Of a DNA stretch of 64,000 nucleotides, positions 10,698 through 23,300 are shown in pieces (position 1 is the stretch's first letter; the number at the start of each line of letters is the position of its first letter). Origin of the DNA: Seiridium cupressi (taxonomy: Eukaryota > Ascomycota > Sordariomycetes > Amphisphaeriales > Sporocadaceae). A program made the translations under genes and the position numbers. The stretch spans positions 1-64,000 of the forward strand of contig JARVKI010000004.1 in the NCBI GenBank assembly GCA_036674765.1, in the 5' to 3' direction. The notes below the pieces were generated by a model that worked only from the letters and a program-made list of their open reading frames with translations, ran no database searches and was not told the DNA's origin.

Positions 10698-12558
10698 AGA
10701 GATGTGGATGGCATAGTATACATCATTACCAGCCTCCCTCGTTATATCTACGCATGGCGTCGGCGTTGTGGAAACTGTGGATGACATGAGCATTTCTCAG
10801 GCATGGCCAGGCGTGTACAGGGGTGAAGCTGTAGACGGACTGGAGCTTTCAGGTTTTCAATACCCGACCCAGCTATGGATGATTATCTACCATTTTGACT
10901 GTTATTGAACTAGAGCTCGACCCCCTTGTTTTGGATGAGTTGTCTAGGAGCATGCATATGGGTGGTGAGTTACGGACAATCCAAAGATCATGGATAAATG
11001 GTGGGAACGACTTTTGATGGGGGAGAAAAGGACCCCGAACTTCATATATCAGACCGCATATTTAGATCAATAGGCCTAGAAGAGTTCAGCAACATGCCGA
11101 GGCTTAGAATAAAATGCCTTGTCCAATACTGGGGTTTCTTCAAACTAATTTACTAATGGATATTTGTGCCGCTGGCAGCAAGGGTAAGCATCAATCAACC
11201 AGCATTGCATTCTGTTCTCTTCTGATTGGGTACCTCCATGATCACGTCTATCCAATGCAGACAATGCAGTATGCACTGAATCAAGACCCGTGGGGTCATA
11301 GTCCATTGGGTCCTATCTTATCGAAAGAATTTTCAGGGAGCCCCACAGACTTTGTTCATGACGTGAATGAATGCCTGTTGCAAATCGTAATGTAGGTGAC
11401 AAACAACGATTGGTCCTTGTTCTAGCAGAGGGTGGTTTTAGGTTACAGCAGTTGCGTTTGTGCTGTACCTGCTGTAGTGTCGGTAACGCACGGTGCTTAA
11501 CCACCCATTACCAGTGCTGCTATTTTTGTGAGGATGCATCAACCTCTTGTGCAATATTGGAACTTGCATGTACCAAGGCAATTTTAGGTACCTACATACT
11601 AGGAGCAGCAAGGCTCCTGCAGTCTTTTTGTAATGTCCTTGTAAGACCACGTCGGTGCTGCTGACAAGAATAGACAATCCCTTTGTGACAACTGAGACCG
11701 GGACAGCCGACAAACACGACGGCTTTTCTGCCTGCGACGCGTCTCAATTGCTGACAGAGTCGTGATCCGCCAATGACCCGTGCTCCCGGTAAGTACTGCC
11801 TGTCTCCTTCAGAACCTTCGGTGTAACTAGTATTTGCTGGAGTGCCTGCGTGGGCTATTAGAAACCGCACTGCACTGTGCAAAGTCGATGCTGGGCAGGT
11901 TGTAAGCAGTTTTGTTTGGTTCTAGAAGCACCTATGTTCTCTCCCAGTCCTGAATTTCCCCTAATAACGGGTGCAGTGGCTATTTTACATACAAAGTGAT
12001 AGTGCATCGACACCAGTGTGGTGCTTAATTAGTGGATTTGTTGACTTGGGTTACCGGCTGCTGGCTCCTGGCTCCTGGTTCCCACCGGCACATCCCCCAC
12101 CATCCAGCGGTCGGCAAGTTTTACTGCACCCCGTCTCCCATCGGCGACACTCTCTCACCTCAAAACACCAAGTCAGCCCTCCCCGACTGCTCTCGATTAA
12201 TTCACCCCGTAGCCGCACATAAGAGCTGCTTTTGCAGCTCGCCGCCAAAACGTCTTTCTCAAAGAAAAGGAAGGTTCGGCGATCACCTGGAGAAGAAGCA
12301 GCAGACAGCCCCTCCCAAGACCACCCACTGCCGTCCTGCGAATCCGACGACAATCCAAATTTCTCCTTCACCTCGTCGACTTTTGCGCCGTCGCCGCGAG
12401 GGGACTCTTTACCACTGGCTTCCAGTCTACCCCCTCACTTACTGCCCGAATACGCCAACTCGGTGACTAGCTGTTCCTCGGGCGGGGACAGTCCGCCGAC
12501 CAACAACTTGAGAGGCTCCTCACCTCTTGCTGTCAAGCCCGCATATCATAGGGCGATT
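10698..12558. other. Intergenic region between STE23 and UBP12
   Basis: About 1.86 kb. The left part is the STE23 3' flank, AT-richer, with only short frames on both strands. From about 12060 the DNA becomes C-rich and is probably the UBP12 leader. The UBP12 frame is already open from 12232 but has no ATG until 12559, so either this is untranslated leader or an upstream spliced exon exists that I cannot see. Confidence 0.5.
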
Positions 12559-15500
12559 ATGGGCGGAGCAGCAGACTTTCCAGAGCGAGCTTCCTCACCA
12601 TTGAAGAGAAGGGCTTCGAGTATGGATCCGGAAGTGACCACCAACGAAGAAGGCGCCTCGAACGAGGACGTGGACATGGTGACTGCACCGCCAGCTGCCT
12701 CGCCCGGGTCGCCAGCAATAGCAACTACAGAAGATGCAAATTCACTTCACAACGTGGCACAGTTACCTGCGTCTATCGAGGCGCATATCAAATCAATACG
12801 AACCCTCTGTGAGGAATTCGATTCGCGCCAGTTGGAGGATGGAGACGAAGCCTACGTGCTGTCGAGAAAGTGGGTGCAGTCTGTCATTGGCGACTCGAAA
12901 GACTTGAAGAAGAGTACGGCTCCCGACCCGGCATCTGTCCAGCCCGTTGACAACTCGGATATTATTTGGGAAGTGATCGATGACCCTACCGTTGGCACAA
13001 CAGCCGAGCCATTGAAGAAGAAATTCGTTCGGTTGAAGCCTGGAATAGGACCGGAACATTATGCCCTGTTCCCCCCCTCAGCCTGGGACCTTGTGAGGCA
13101 GTGGCCGGGCCTGGTTGATGGACAAATTCCCATTCTCAGGGTCGCCCACAAGACCAGTGACAACGAATTTGACCAGAATGTGCAGCTTGAGATGCATCCG
13201 CCCGTCTTTACCGTCTACCGCCTGTGGTCCGCACACAGTCCCATCCCCATCAAGCAGATAATCAAAAGCAAGCAGCCACCCCCCGCCCGACTGGCTAGGA
13301 GCCGCACAACTGCTTGGAAGGCTTTTCTCGCGCAGTGCAAACACCAGACTGACATAGAACTGAAGCAGAAGGTCCGCGTGTGGAGGGTACCACGCAAACT
13401 GCCCACCATTGGCCCTAGTGCTGGGTCAGGCCCTACACCGCCTTCGTCACCCCCAGCCGAGGATGTCGACAACCCTCAGGATTCATGGCCTCATCTGCTA
13501 CTCGATGTCGTCACCTTTACTGCGTTGGGCGAGCCCGCTGATCGTGAAAAGGTCGATTTTAGGGATGTGACAATCGATCAGAATTACAACGGCCATATTG
13601 ATCTGGGCAAATTGGCGCTATCCACTGATCAGGCTATCGTCTTGGATGAGCACATAGTGGGAACTACTTATGTCTCTACATTCACCCCGTCGCAAGCCTC
13701 GGAGAAGTTGCCTGCACCGCGGGCCACCTCTACTGGTTTGGCTGTCAACCGCAATACCAGGAGCGGCAGGACCAGCCCTGCGCCATCCGGGCCCTTGACA
13801 CGCGGTAGAACGCAGAAATCTGGAAGAACTATTGGGTGCACAGGCTTAGGCAATCTGGGCAATACATGCTACATGAATTCGGCCTTGCAGTGTGTCCGCA
13901 GCGTTGAGGAGCTCACAAAGTACTTCCTGTCAGGAGAGTGGGAAGGCGAGGTCAATCGAGAAAACGTACTAGCACATAATGGTGATGTGGCTTTGGCGTA
14001 TGCCTGTCTTCTCAAAGAAATCTACAAGGACCCTCCACCATCTTCAGTCACTCCTCGTCACTTCAAGAGTACGCTTGGCCGATATGCTCCCGCATTTTCC
14101 GGCTATGGCCAGCAGGACTCTCAGGAGTTTGTTGGGTTTTTGCTCGACGGCTTACAGGAAGATCTTAGCCGGGTCAAGAAGAAGCCGTATATCGAGAAAC
14201 CTGACTCAACTGACGAGATGATCAACGACCCTGTGGCTATTCGCGAAATGGCAGATCAGGTCTGGGACATCACAAAGCGAAGAGATGATTCTGTGATCGC
14301 CGATCTTTTCACGGGTCTTTATAAATCGACCCTTGTTTGCCCCGATCCCAGCTGTGCCAAGGTCAGCATCACCTTTGATCCTTTCAACAGCCTGAGTCTG
14401 CCCCTGCCTATTCAGAACAAGTGGTCTCATACTGTGAAGTATTTCCCACTAAACGATAAGCCGATCGACATTAGGGTTGAATTAGACAAGTCCTCGTCGA
14501 TCAAGCAGCTAAAAGAATTCATCAGCTCGCGGACGGGTGTTCCTGCAGAGCGACTTCATGGCGCCGAGGAATGGAAAAACAAGTTCTACAAGCAATATGC
14601 CAATGGTGCTTGCGCATCGGAAGAAATTGGATCCAATGATAACGCCTGGATCTACGAGTTGGAGTCAGCTCCATCGAACTGGAACTCGGCAGAGTCGAAG
14701 AAACTAGAGGGTGGTTCCAAGGGCCGTCGCTCTCTCCTCGAAGAAGCGGAAGACCCCGGCGCCGAAGTCTACGATGCAATGCTTGTCCCAGTTATGCATC
14801 GGGTCGTTTCGGAAACTCAGTACGGTGCACGACGGCAGGTCACTCTCGCCCCCCATTTCATCGTTGTCAATCCAGATGAGGTAAGTTATTCCAGCATCGT
14901 CTTGAATAGTTGTCCTAACAAGATTGGTAGTCTCGGAATGAGGACGCCATTCGCCGTAAAATACTACAGAAAGTAGCTACCTTTACCAAGCATGAATTTT
15001 TCGCCCGCCACGATGAAGCAGACTCATCAGATTCCACGGACTTCGCCAATGCCAGTTCTGATCTTAGTTCCAACGAAGGCAAGGTCGTCGCGCAATCTGT
15101 GCAAGGAGAAGACGATATGATTGACATCACCATGCGAGATGCTGGGGACTCTATCCAATCACCGGATAGTGACGCGAAGCGACCGTACGTTCTCTGTGGT
15201 TCCCCCCCCCCTCCTTTCTTTCCCTCTTCGTCCCAATGAGTTGCAACTGACACTTTTGACAGGCCTACAAAGCATCACTTTAATCAAGCCCCTCCTTCCT
15301 GGATGAATCCCAAGGAGTTCTTGCCAGCACAGCTACAAAATATTTTCGAGCTCAGCTACTTCCATGAAGGGGGCTCCTTACTTGTCAATGGCATGAATTC
15401 TCTCAACGAGACAACAGACTATCCGAGCCTCTCTACCAGAGTACCAGAGCCCAGTGTTTCGGATGATGGCGGTGACAGTGGAACAAATGGCACGGCATCG

Positions 15501-17356
15501 AACGACGACGAAAGCCCAGATGAGCTGTCTCAACCTAGCGCGGACATGCCTCCTACGAGGATGGCTGAGGAGAGCGAGGAGGACGAGCCAGTCCCCATTG
15601 TTAAGGTACGCCAAAGACAGCTTCTCTCCAGTCGGTTGACACAAAGGGGCGTCTATCAAGTGAAGACGCCGCAAGATAAAGACAGCAGCAGCAGCCGACT
15701 AACAGATCCCCAGATTCCACATAGACCGAAAACCTCAAAGTCTAACACCAAGCCGTCGAATGGACAGAAGAAGATGAAGCCACACAAAAAATACGGTAAG
15801 AAGGGCAATAAGCGCGTACAGAGACAAGCAGCACAGGTGGCCAAGAAACAGCAGGCGCAACAGGAACTCATGGAAGCCAACTCGCCTGCCGAGACCGTGG
15901 ATACCGGAGCAGACGGTGGCCCGCTCATTCGTCTTCGGGAAGCAATTGTCGTTGACTGGAACGAGAAAGCTTATCAAGCTTTGTTTGACGACGGAAACGC
16001 CACATGGAACTCGTGTGAGACGATGCCTGACCCTGATCTTGACAAGGCCCAGCAGTCGCGAGCCCGCCGCAAGAAGAACGGTATCGCGTTGGAGGACTGC
16101 CTTGACGAGTTCGAGCGCGAGGAGGTACTGTCCGAGAATGATACATGGTATTGCCCACGCTGCAAGCAGCATCAAAGAGCATCAAAGAAGTTCGATCTAT
16201 GGAAAACACCGGATATCTTGGTGGTTCACCTGAAAAGATTCAGTTCGAGCGGGTGGAGAAGGGAGAAGCTCGATGTCTTGGTTGACTTCCCGATCGAAGG
16301 TCTTGATCTCACAAAACGTGTGTTCGAGAAGGAGACTGGTAAGGCTGAGATCTACGATCTGATCGGTGTTGACTGTCATTGGGGGGGATTGGGAGGCGGC
16401 CATTATACTGCTCATGCCAAGAACTTTGTCGATGGCCAATGGTACTCCTACAATGGTAAGTTGCCTTGGAAAGGCTAGCGCAGAGTTGACACTGACATGT
16501 TTTCCCAGACTCGGCGGTATCAAGAGCCAACACTGACAAGATTGTGGATACATCGGCCTATCTTCTATTCTACCGCCGACGCTCTGATGTACCCTTGGGG
16601 GGGCCCCGGTTCAAGGAGATCATCGATGCATGCGATAACACTGGTTCCGACGAGGAGATTACCGATGCGGGGGAAGGACAGCGACTCGACGAGGGCTCCT
16701 CCCCAACTGGGTCGTCGAGCGCATTCCAGGAGCAAGGGCCAGAAGCTACTCACCTGCGCCAACAAGGAACTCGTGGTGGTAGGACCGTTGGTTCCACGGT
16801 CTACGAGACGAGGAGCGACGATGGACTCACGCGCCTGACCGACGCGACGTTCGATGATGGTAATCAAACCCTCCGCCGAAGCATCGAAGAAGACGAAGGA
16901 ATTTCCATGACTGAGAATCCTACGCACACGTCCGCTAATGCCTTCCAGCCGACTTGGGACTTCAATCTACTGACCAGTCAAAACATGGCTCAAGCTGATG
17001 GAGTTCCTGGCAGTCCTCTAGGTTCCGATGCCGCGACCGACGAAGCACAGCATGACTCCTCTGGCGATGAGGGTTTCAGTCATGCTGGCGATTTGGATCA
17101 GGACATGGACGTGGAAAACGTACCCGGCACTAGCCAGATTGAACTGGTCAAGGCGACCGAGCACGATCCACCGGCGTACAACGAGGAGCCTCCGCCACCT
17201 GACTATAGGGGAGAGATCTCCCGCGACGACATGCCTCAGTTCTGGAACGCAAAACAAGACGTCCACACAGTTCCGGCGAAGAGTGAGGACCAGAAGTCGG
17301 ATGAGGCCGTCGACATTCTCCTGGAGGACGAAGATGACAAGGATAAGCTGGCCTAG
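12559..17356 (+). CDS. UBP12: Ubiquitin carboxyl-terminal hydrolase, Ubp12/USP4-15 type
   Basis: Cysteine protease that removes ubiquitin from proteins. Exons 12559-14880, 14931-15184, 15263-16455 and 16509-17356 give 1538 aa. An N-terminal low-complexity region is followed by a DUSP-like segment (about 90-220, with the PGIGPEHYALFP and WPGLVDGQ blocks) and the USP core. The Cys box GLGNLGNTCYMNS carries the nucleophile C437, the QQDSQEF box follows, and the His box GGHYTAHAKNF carries H1239. The core is split by about 800 residues that contain a ubiquitin-like stretch, an acidic region around 860, a long basic Lys/Gln/Ser-rich insert (about 900-1050) and the zinc-binding WYCPRCKQHQ segment typical of USP4/15 and Ubp12. 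The C-terminal 270 residues are acidic and disordered. Intron 3 splits the conserved YSYN|DSAVS motif. In Aspergilli and relatives this is a single-copy housekeeping gene. Confidence 0.93.
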
Positions 17357-20300
17357 GAACCTAGCATGTCCACCATATCACAAGCTTCGACACAGACAGT
17401 CTCAACACAGACAGTCTGGTCTGGTCGTTACTCGCGAGACTCTGGCGGCGACAAAGTATCCGTTTCCTCCAAGCCCACTCATATCTGACTACTTGCTTCC
17501 GATCAAGACAGGTGATGAATCGGACATTGCGATGGAGGACCTTATACCGTAGCCTGGTGGCCACCTAGCTGAGTCGACACCGCCAACTTGTTGGATGTTC
17601 CCCAACAGGGTGTCGTGGCCCCTAATTTCGGCCGTGGTCCTCACTTAGATAGGGAGCTAGCCTCCCCGGCGACAACCCTGTGACCATATGGGACAGCCCA
17701 GAGTATGAAAGAGCAGATCGAGTATTACTAGAGCTAGACATTTAGAGAGGGATCGGTGGGCACAGGGGAAGTTAGCATGTGTCGGAATAGCATTGCAACT
17801 GTGGGTGGCACTGTGATTGACAATCGGCATGAACATTGCATGGCATAGTATTGATATGGCATCGCCCCAAGGCAAATGGTGTTCTCATACGGGCAGGAAA
17901 ATAGATTGACGAGTAAATGAACTCTCGCTGGAGTCCAGTATTCGCTTGGGTCCTCACTGCGTTACTGTGTCGGACTGTCCGGCCTTGATCTGGTACGATA
18001 AATGACAAGAGTTGTTTTCTATACGAGTAGCAACTAGATGAGCCAAGAAGGACCTCAGCAGCCCTCAAGTAGAAGGAGCGAAATCATGCGCGTCGTGAAT
18101 ATCTCTTCGTTATCGGGGAGTCACCCAGTCTTTCTAGTGTAGCAATGGGTCTTCACAGGTCACTTCATGAAACAGTGAACAGCGTGGTGGCCCGGAAGGA
18201 AAGGCAGTGATCATATTCGTTACGAAGAACAACAACGGTAACGGAGAGACTCTTTCTGAGGTTTGATTCATGCTATACCTATACCTCAGCACTCACAGTA
18301 AAGAATGGCTTAGCATGTTGCGAAATGACGGATGCTGGACAATCATTTGTACTTGTACTCGAGTTACCCATTAGGTTGAAACCGTGAGATGGAAATACCG
18401 CATGCCCAGCAGGATTTCTCCATGTTATTGAGCACCATACCTACCACCTGCAAACATCTGCGACTTCCGCTGTGGCTCATCTCCGAGACATTCCTTACCG
18501 ATGGTAATTATGTGACTTGCCTCTCCTGCATCCGTATGCCTCTTGTATATGAGCGTTACCCGGAGCCCGGAGAGTATCGAGATTTTCGGTACCGAATATC
18601 AACGAGTACCGTGAAGACAGTAAACTCCGTTCATTTTGTGACTTTCCCGCAGTAAGAACCAAGCTTTCGAAGCCAGATATACACCCGCGGTTCTTGTTTG
18701 CAGTTGCCGCGGCGCGTGACTAAAAACCTCGGGGCTCCTTAATTTTTCTTCTTCTTTTACTTAGAAAGAAACCCGAAAAATCGCCTTTGATAGAATTGTT
18801 TTGAAGCGACTTGATTACGTTTTAGTTTTGAGATTTCAAAGGATAATTGTTTTAGAAAAAAAAAAAAAAAATTTAATCGCGCGAATACGCCGGGAAGCTT
18901 TCTCGCATAATCAAATACCAACTTCTCCTGGTCGGAACGGGACGCGCCCGAGAAGGCTGCTGCTGCTCTCTCTCTATCTCTCACCGACTACCGAGACATG
19001 TCCGTTATTTGGATCGACTTTGCTTAGGCGAATATAGCATTACGCATTCCACAGACAAGATCTATACATACGTAGCATACGCGAGCGCCCTGCGGCCGCG
19101 GCAAGCGCAGCAAGTCAAGAAGCGAATGCCGGAAGAGGGCATATAGGCGAACGCCTCACTCCTCATGCGGGCGTTCGACCCCTCCATTTTCCCCATATAC
19201 ATGCACGTCAGCTAGCAAACACCTATAATGACGGGCAACTAAGAGCCCTCGAGGATGGAGCGAAAAGGTCGTGGTAGGTATCTCGGGTTATCCGATGGGA
19301 TTTGCCGAGGTCTGCGAGTTGGCGAGCCTCTGCTGGTGGTGTGGCTATGGCGGCTTGCTGAAAGATGGGCTTGCCTCTGCCGGAGATCATCCCTGTGTGG
19401 TTAGTTTCTTGCCGCTGAGGGTGTTTGTCATCCATTGATAGACGGGTCGTTGGTCGGCAGCATGAAAGACACGGATCTCCTCACCATATGCCCCTGAGAT
19501 CTCGAGAGCGGGCTCCGTAGTTGTCGGGAGGAGTACAGCAATAGACCCCTTCCATTATTACAGAACTTGGACCATGTTATACGCCTCCAAATCGTATCAC
19601 TGTAGGTCCTGTCCACCGACTTTCCAAATCTCGTGGGTGTCCTGGGGTAGCGAAAAGGACGCAATTCTACTTGCTCCAATGAACAAGGAGTATAGACAAT
19701 GCTACGCCCAGCCAATGAGCATTAGAGAAAGGCACAACGAAGCTCCCGGAACAGGAAACACGGAAATACTAATTACCCACAGCGCACTAGGCTAGGCGTT
19801 TGGCCAACTGCCTAATTCGGCAGACCCAAGTTCCCCTTTGTGTTTGAGAGGATGTATGTCTCGGACAATTTGAAGCTTGGCGGGCTCGATGCGGGCTATT
19901 GGTCCCGCCGATTGCAGATAGCTTTGGCTGTGTGGCCACGGGAGTTCGGAGGTGGTGGTGTCATGAACTGGAGGGGGGGAAGGTGAGGCGACCGTGAGGC
20001 TATCTTGCAATTGCCGGGCTACGCTGTCACCTTGAGGTTGCAGGGTCTGTGAGGCGAAGATGAAGGATCATGTACAGTATCTGTCGTTCGGTGCATGGTT
20101 AGAGAACTTGCAGGAAGATAGTGAACCTGGTGCGGCCCCTGGGGTTGTTGCACCACGACTAGGTTTCAGGAACGCCTCTTTCATGTGCAATCTTCGATGG
20201 CGCCATCGCCACTGAACCAGAGCAAGCCGGAGAGAATGATCAATACGCCACTGTGCATAGGTGGAAAATTATAGACTATGTGACGCGAATGATAAAGGTC

Positions 20301-23300
20301 TTCTCGTGGGCAGCTTGCGGTCCTGCAGAAGAAGGGAAGCTTCGTGTGACGAGGCTGGTGACGACAATCATCTCGTTTCCATGCAGAACCGGGGTGAATG
20401 GACCGTTCGACTATGGCCACACCATGTCGATCAATAATCATGACTTATTGTTTCTATCGTAGTCTGCCTTCCTCGTCGATTTCAAATAGGACAATTGTTT
20501 TATATTCCGCTGTTGCTTGACGCCAGCTCGATGCCTATACCAAGTTCTTAACCGGTCGAAGCTAGCAGAATTTATAACAGTACATTTGGCTTTTTAGAAC
20601 AAGATGGAAGAATACAATAGATTGGTGACGGGTGCTAGAGTGTATAGCTTCGGCCACAGAGGCATTGTCCCAGACTACTCGTTCTTCTAAGTTTCTAACA
20701 ACAGGCAATGGGTCCGTTGGTTCAATCGAGCCGAGTCATCGGGTGTATATCATCTGAACTTTCCAGACTGCAGTAACATGAGGAGGCTTATCATGTTTCT
20801 TCAGTAATCAGGGGCTGATATAGTGGCATAATCAAAACTCTGACTTGGCATTCGAAGCAGTCGGATCAAGGTTGGAAGAACTGGCGACTATCCCTAGCGC
20901 GGCCTCCTGCCTGCGGAGTCGATGTGCACTAGGGTCCAGGGACTATTGATGCGGAGACAGGCCCTTTGGGAAGCCGTAACCGTTGTGCTGCAGAAGGAGG
21001 GTTCTCTATGCGCAACGAGTCTCCCGCAGAAGTCGTCAACTATGTACCATGGTGAGCCGAGAACGAAAGGTCTTTGTCTATCGAGAAATAGTGCCACCAT
21101 AACCAACGTAAACGAGACATATTTCCGCCGATAGGGCACTGCCTGACCAAGAGCTCGCGTGATGTCGAAGGATATACATCGAAGGTGTGCAGATCTATCA
21201 AGGTGTTGTGCGTTGTGAGAGTTGTTTGTCGTCGCAATAAGTAATGAAACCCATCTATGGCAGTGACCGAGTGCAGGCCTTCCGTGCAAGATGGCCCACA
21301 ATATGAATTGGTCTGGATTGTCTGTGCTATACCATGTACAGGAGAATCCTTGCCTCCTGGAGACTTCAGCCGCGGGATCCTAGACTAGAATTTACGCAGA
21401 CCCGTCCCAGTGGTAAGGGTAGTCACTCAGCAGTGGATAAGCTGCTATCCAGAGATAAGGAAGTCGGCTTGCCAGCTCGATTGGGGGAAGACGGAGACGT
21501 TACGCAATCGGATTCCGCTGTAAGGGGTTAGATGCCGGCTGGAGAGCTGAGCGCCATCTCGAATAGAGAAATCTAACGCCGAAAGAAGGTCAACAAGTTC
21601 GCTTCACATCCGATTGATGGGCGCAAATCAGTAGATGCGTGCGGTGGGTAGGTGTATGAGATGCTGCGATTGACGACCGACTACGGCAACCTATTCCCGA
21701 AATCCCATCTACACCAAATTGCATATGGTTCGGCGTTTGATAAACTTGATGCAGGGCTCGAGTGGCCCGCCGCCTGTTGCGCCTCAGCAATCAGACGGCA
21801 GACGATCAGGATCAGGGGCGCCGAAAGGCTACGTGATGGTGGTGAGAGGCTGAAGTAATGCGATCCCCTGCAGCCACATCGCGACCTGCACTATCTGCTA
21901 CAGCATAGAGCATGTTTCAGTCCATGCAGCGGGAAACCTAGTCTTTCGGAGAGGACATGGCGCAAATGTTTTACGTGGATGTGGGATACAGGCGATCTGA
22001 TAGAACACCTTCGGCTATGAAGTATAGCAACATTCTCAGGCCTAATAATAATCTGAAGCCGGTCGGTTTTCCTGGTTGAGCTGTCAACGCTGGGTGATTA
22101 TGGAACGGGGCCGAGGCATCAAGCTTTGCGACAGCGCCAGATCGTGCAGCAGCCTACCGACAGTACCGTTTCTTGCCAGCGCAAACGCTCTTTGGGCTTC
22201 ACTCTCGCAGCTTGTCTTGTTTGACAGGGGAATTAACTACATGTGCATATGGTGCACTTGACCTGATTTGAGACTGGCGGATCTGAGACCTCTGGGCCGC
22301 TAGATCTGATGCGCCCATAGTGAGTCGGCCGCTGGCACGGTAGTTACCGCCCGAATCTAGAAGGTCAAACATCACAGCATCAGCTCGGTGGTCGATGCCA
22401 GGTCTAACTTAGTCGGTGGGTGAGGCGGAGAATTTGTTGCACGTGGTCGCAGCGGAACTAGGCGCTCGCAGAGCTGTGATCGATTAGCCTGATGCTTCTG
22501 CAGTCTCACAACTGGCCCCCCTCAGATGACTCGTCTGCTGGGTGACTTGATATGACCAGATTGTAGAAGCAGGTGCTGCATTAGACGTGCGTATAGGTAT
22601 GCTAGACCAGGCAGTTCCTGCATTTCCTGGCCCTTCCAAGAGTCGGCACTGGTAACCTTGTCATCAGGGTTCGCGAGAAAGGACCTTGATGGATTTCGTG
22701 GCTGGGCGAATGCATTGCTCAATATGGAAGGTGAAAAGCTAGGGGGCAACAATCCACGTCTCGAGCTTCATGGGTTGGCATGTTGAAGAGCAACGCGACG
22801 GGGAGAGGCCGTGAGAAACATTCATCTGAACACTTTGGACGCTCTAATAATAGGCAAATGAAAAGAGTTAGCAATGCTCAAGAGGCGTGCCGCAAATATG
22901 TGACATATCGGAAGGATCGCCGTTGGGTATTGTTGACTTCCAATGAAGCGAGGAGGGTCAAGTGTCGGGAACATGACCCTGGCCTGGGGTGGGAGCCAAG
23001 AAGGGTAACAATGTTCAAGGACAAGGGCATTTGGTAGCTTTCCCACGTGCTTTTCTGGAAGGAGCTCTTGTTCACAGGCATCAGAGGCCAGCGGCGTGCG
23101 GAATACCAAGCGTTGCAAAGCAAGGCGATCCAACCTCACAGATTGCGGATCATTTACATTTGTGAGCTGGATTGCTTAGGCGTTGGCAGCACGTGTGCAA
23201 TGTAATTATCTCCGCATTTCCAATCAAAAATGCTTGTCAGGCTGGGGAGGCTCGGGCGTCTCTTATCAGGAAGTAAAAGAGGCAAAGATGAGCGGCTGTG

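Noticed and set aside
15378..16553. Long frames on the minus strand
   Set aside because: Shadows of UBP12 exon 3.
17028..17552. 174-codon plus-strand frame after UBP12
   Set aside because: It overlaps UBP12 exon 4 in another frame and has shadow-type composition.
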